A stretch of 32,620 nucleotides of DNA from an uncultured Acidobacteriota bacterium (GTDB lineage: Bacteria; Acidobacteriota; Vicinamibacteria; Vicinamibacterales; UBA2999), in assembly GCA_902826515.1 (NCBI GenBank), contig CADEFD010000015.1, positions 20,600-53,219 of the forward strand. Direction: 5' to 3'. The translations under genes were made by a program, and so were the position numbers. A model generated the notes under the pieces. The model had not been told where the DNA came from, made no database searches, and worked only from the letters and a program-made list of their open reading frames with translations. Numbering within the stretch: the stretch's first letter is position 1; every line of letters begins with the position of its first letter. Below are positions 31,801-32,620 of the stretch, in pieces.

Positions 31801-32215
31801 GCGCACGTTCACGGGCGCGCTCGAACAGGCGAACCAGCTGCGCACGCGCACCCAGGCCATCCGCCGCGCGGTCGTGGCGTCGAGTGCCGCGCTGCGGATG
31901 CTCGATGCGGCCGTGGGCTTCGACCAACGCGCGCTCGCCGTGCTGCGCACGTTGCGCGGCAACGAGACGCTGCGCGGGCTCGAGTCGGGCGCGCCGTCCA
32001 CCGTGCAGGCGCGCGTCAATTCCGCGACGGCCGGTGCGCGTGGCCTGACGGGTGCGCCAACGGCCACGCAGCAGCAGAACTACACCCTCGCCCTCGAAGA
32101 CGTGACGTCCGTGGTGGGGCTGCTCCGGAGCCTCGAGAGCGAGGTCCGGAAGTTCGAGCAGGAACTGGAAGCGGCGGGTGTGCCCTACACGCCCGGCCGC
32201 TGGCCGGGCCAGTAG
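28892..32215 (+). CDS. Secreted Asp-box (BNR/sortilin-like) beta-propeller protein
   Basis: A 1107-residue protein with a signal peptide (to ~residue 28) and a long beta-propeller region (~50-760) studded with Asp-box repeats: SDDAGRTW, TTDGGVTW, SVDGGKTW, SLDAGESW, SDDGGRTF, SDDRGNTW, SLDGGTSW and TVDGGKKW, eight clear copies plus degenerate ones. This resembles the VPS10/sortilin-type double propeller. A Gly-rich linker (GGTGGGGGFGGQ, ~900) leads to a small beta domain, and the last ~120 residues look helical or coiled-coil (LQRTFTGALEQANQLRTRTQAIRRAVV). The family is frequent in Acidobacteriota and often annotated as a glycosyl hydrolase, but no catalytic residues can be pointed to. It probably acts in the periplasm or outside the cell. 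ATG at 28892 is preceded by AGGA. Confidence 0.88.
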   Translation: MHQGLKACGAAMAAVVLTGVVGFGAQEPRQTATPAAGPSAGAPATQDPLSAGTFGEFRLRAVGPALMSGRISAIAVHPADKQTWYVGVASGGVWKTTNGGITFTPVFQNEASYSIGAVVIDAARPNTIWIGTGEANNQRSVGWGDGLYRSDDAGRTWRNVGLKTSEHIGRIVIDPRDSNVVFAAAYGPLWSSGGDRGLYKTTDGGVTWTKVLEISEHTGVSDVAIDPRHPDVMLAVAHQRRRHTWTLIHGGPESGLHKSVDGGKTWRRVRTGLPTGDLGRIVIAFSAAKAGLVYAKVETAETTAIYASLDAGESWERRGNVQAQAMYYKNIHPDPKDADRLYVMTVQTQISDDGGRTFRTLGERNKHVDNHYLWIDPDNTDHLLEGCDGGLYESWDGGTLWRHFANLSVTQFYNVEVDNASPIYNIYGGTQDNSTLGGPSRSRGPDGSTNNDWFIVTGGDGFVARVDPTDPNIVYAESQYGGIVRLDRRTSERVNIRPVEGKGEPPLRFNWEAPFIISPHNPSRLYFGANKLFRSDDRGNTWRAVSGDLTHQTDRNMLPVMGRVWPPEAVAQHQSTATWGNISAVAESRRREGLLYVGTDDGLVQISLDGGTSWRRSERLPGLPDYGSYGVYVQRLFAGKSDESTVYALFDNTKNGDFKPYIFKSTTRGASWTAIAGDLPAVGPVLAFAEDPVNPDLLFAGTEFGLFFTVDGGKKWIRLRTNLPTIPVRDMAMQERESDLVLATFGRGYYVLDDFSPLRQVSAATFAKDAHIFPAKAAVIELPETGRARGFQGEQLWMGENRPFGATVTYWVKDTPKTLREQRQDAFRAAEAKKETPPYPSQAQLTTEADEEAPQTYLTVTNAAGAIVRRLTVAGARGIHRTTWDLRGTGPALPPAGGTGGGGGFGGQQALGGFVAPGTYTLTLSRRVRGTTTTLGDPQTLVVNADPAITLTPAQITSAREYQERVFRLQRTFTGALEQANQLRTRTQAIRRAVVASSAALRMLDAAVGFDQRALAVLRTLRGNETLRGLESGAPSTVQARVNSATAGARGLTGAPTATQQQNYTLALEDVTSVVGLLRSLESEVRKFEQELEAAGVPYTPGRWPGQ

Positions 32216-32221
32216 CCGGCG

Positions 32222-32620
32222 CTACTTGATGAGGGTGACCGGCACCTCGACGAGGTGAATCACCTTCATCGCGGTGGAGCCGAGCAGCAGGCTCTGGACC
32301 GGCCCCAGGCCGCGCGTGCCCATCACGAGGCTGTCGCAGCCGAGGCGGGTCACCTGTGCCGCGATCTCCGACGCGACGTCGCCGACGACCGCGTGCGTGG
32401 CCACGTCGATGCCGGCCGCCGTCACGAGGGCGGCCGCGGGATCGAGCACGGCCTGCGAGCCCGATGCGTGCCAGCGCGCGATGTCGTCGGCCCCGAGGTG
32501 ACTCCGCACTTCCCAGGCATCGATGGCCGGCTGCACGTGCACGAGCTGCACGCGTACGCCTGGCTGACCGGCCAGCACGCGGGCGACCCAGCGGACGGCG
32601 CGGGTCGCGCTCTCCGAACC
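32222..32620 (-). CDS. Universal stress protein (UspA family), N-terminus beyond the window
   Basis: The frame stays open to the end of the window (GSESATRAVRWVARVLAGQPG), so the first strand and helix are cut. The remaining ~132 residues show VRVQLVHVQPAI, SEIAAQVTRLGCDSLVMGTRG, and the ATP-binding loop G-x2-G-x9-G-S in MGTRGLGPVQSLLLGSTAMKVIHLVEVPVTLIK. The intact ATP loop places it in the nucleotide-binding branch of the family. The window end prevents a start call. It converges on the propeller gene with six bases between stops. Confidence 0.93.
   Translation of the reverse strand, partial: GSESATRAVRWVARVLAGQPGVRVQLVHVQPAIDAWEVRSHLGADDIARWHASGSQAVLDPAAALVTAAGIDVATHAVVGDVASEIAAQVTRLGCDSLVMGTRGLGPVQSLLLGSTAMKVIHLVEVPVTLIK

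Overview
The window is GC-rich, tightly packed bacterial chromosome. Several genes look like Acidobacteriota, probably class Vicinamibacteria: an Oar-type TonB-dependent receptor with an N-terminal carboxypeptidase-regulatory domain, two sulfatase-fold lipoproteins with C-terminal TPRs, a DUF5916 outer-membrane protein, a large Asp-box propeller protein, and a cytochrome c fused to a PHM-like copper domain. This placement is inferred from gene content only. No rRNA, tRNA, CRISPR array, integrase or transposase gene was recognised. 24 protein genes are called; the first and last run off the window.

Region by region: (1) 1-348, the end of a membrane acyltransferase-like gene. (2) 362-2876, minus strand, an operon of a secreted creatininase-family protein, a Tat-signal class V aminotransferase-fold protein and a VOC protein. 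(3) 2990-10239, a TonB-dependent receptor flanked by two paralogous lipoproteins (sulfatase fold plus TPR). It ends in a textbook terminator between convergent genes, with G-quadruplex-like tracts on both strands. (4) 10313-12708, minus strand, ergothioneine genes egtB-egtD with a 4-bp overlap and a hairpin in the egtB leader. (5) 12909-17169, a plus-strand operon of a cysteine-rich flavodoxin-like protein, an M23 peptidase with SH3-like C-terminus and an exporter-type ABC half-transporter. (6) 17182-18321, a HupE/UreJ-like membrane protein, divergent from (7) 18404-22060: a cytochrome c-copper monooxygenase-like fusion, an acyl-CoA synthetase and an exported DsrE-family protein. (8) 22064-24317, minus strand: a cupredoxin lipoprotein overlapping a beta-barrel-like protein, and YaeQ. 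(9) 24396-28822: a DUF5916 protein, a GNAT acetyltransferase bracketed by two related palindromes, and L-2-hydroxyglutarate oxidase. (10) 28892-32620: a secreted Asp-box propeller protein and the end of a universal stress protein.

The common theme is the cell envelope and periplasm: about half of the genes have Sec, Tat or lipoprotein signals. Copper and redox chemistry recur (PHM-like fusion, cupredoxin, ergothioneine, flavodoxin-like protein). The most interesting items are the cytochrome c-PHM fusion with all six expected copper ligands, the receptor flanked by sulfatase-like proteins carrying Thr at the catalytic position, the palindromes around the GNAT gene, and the hairpin before egtB. 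I see no defence system or obvious biosynthetic gene cluster.
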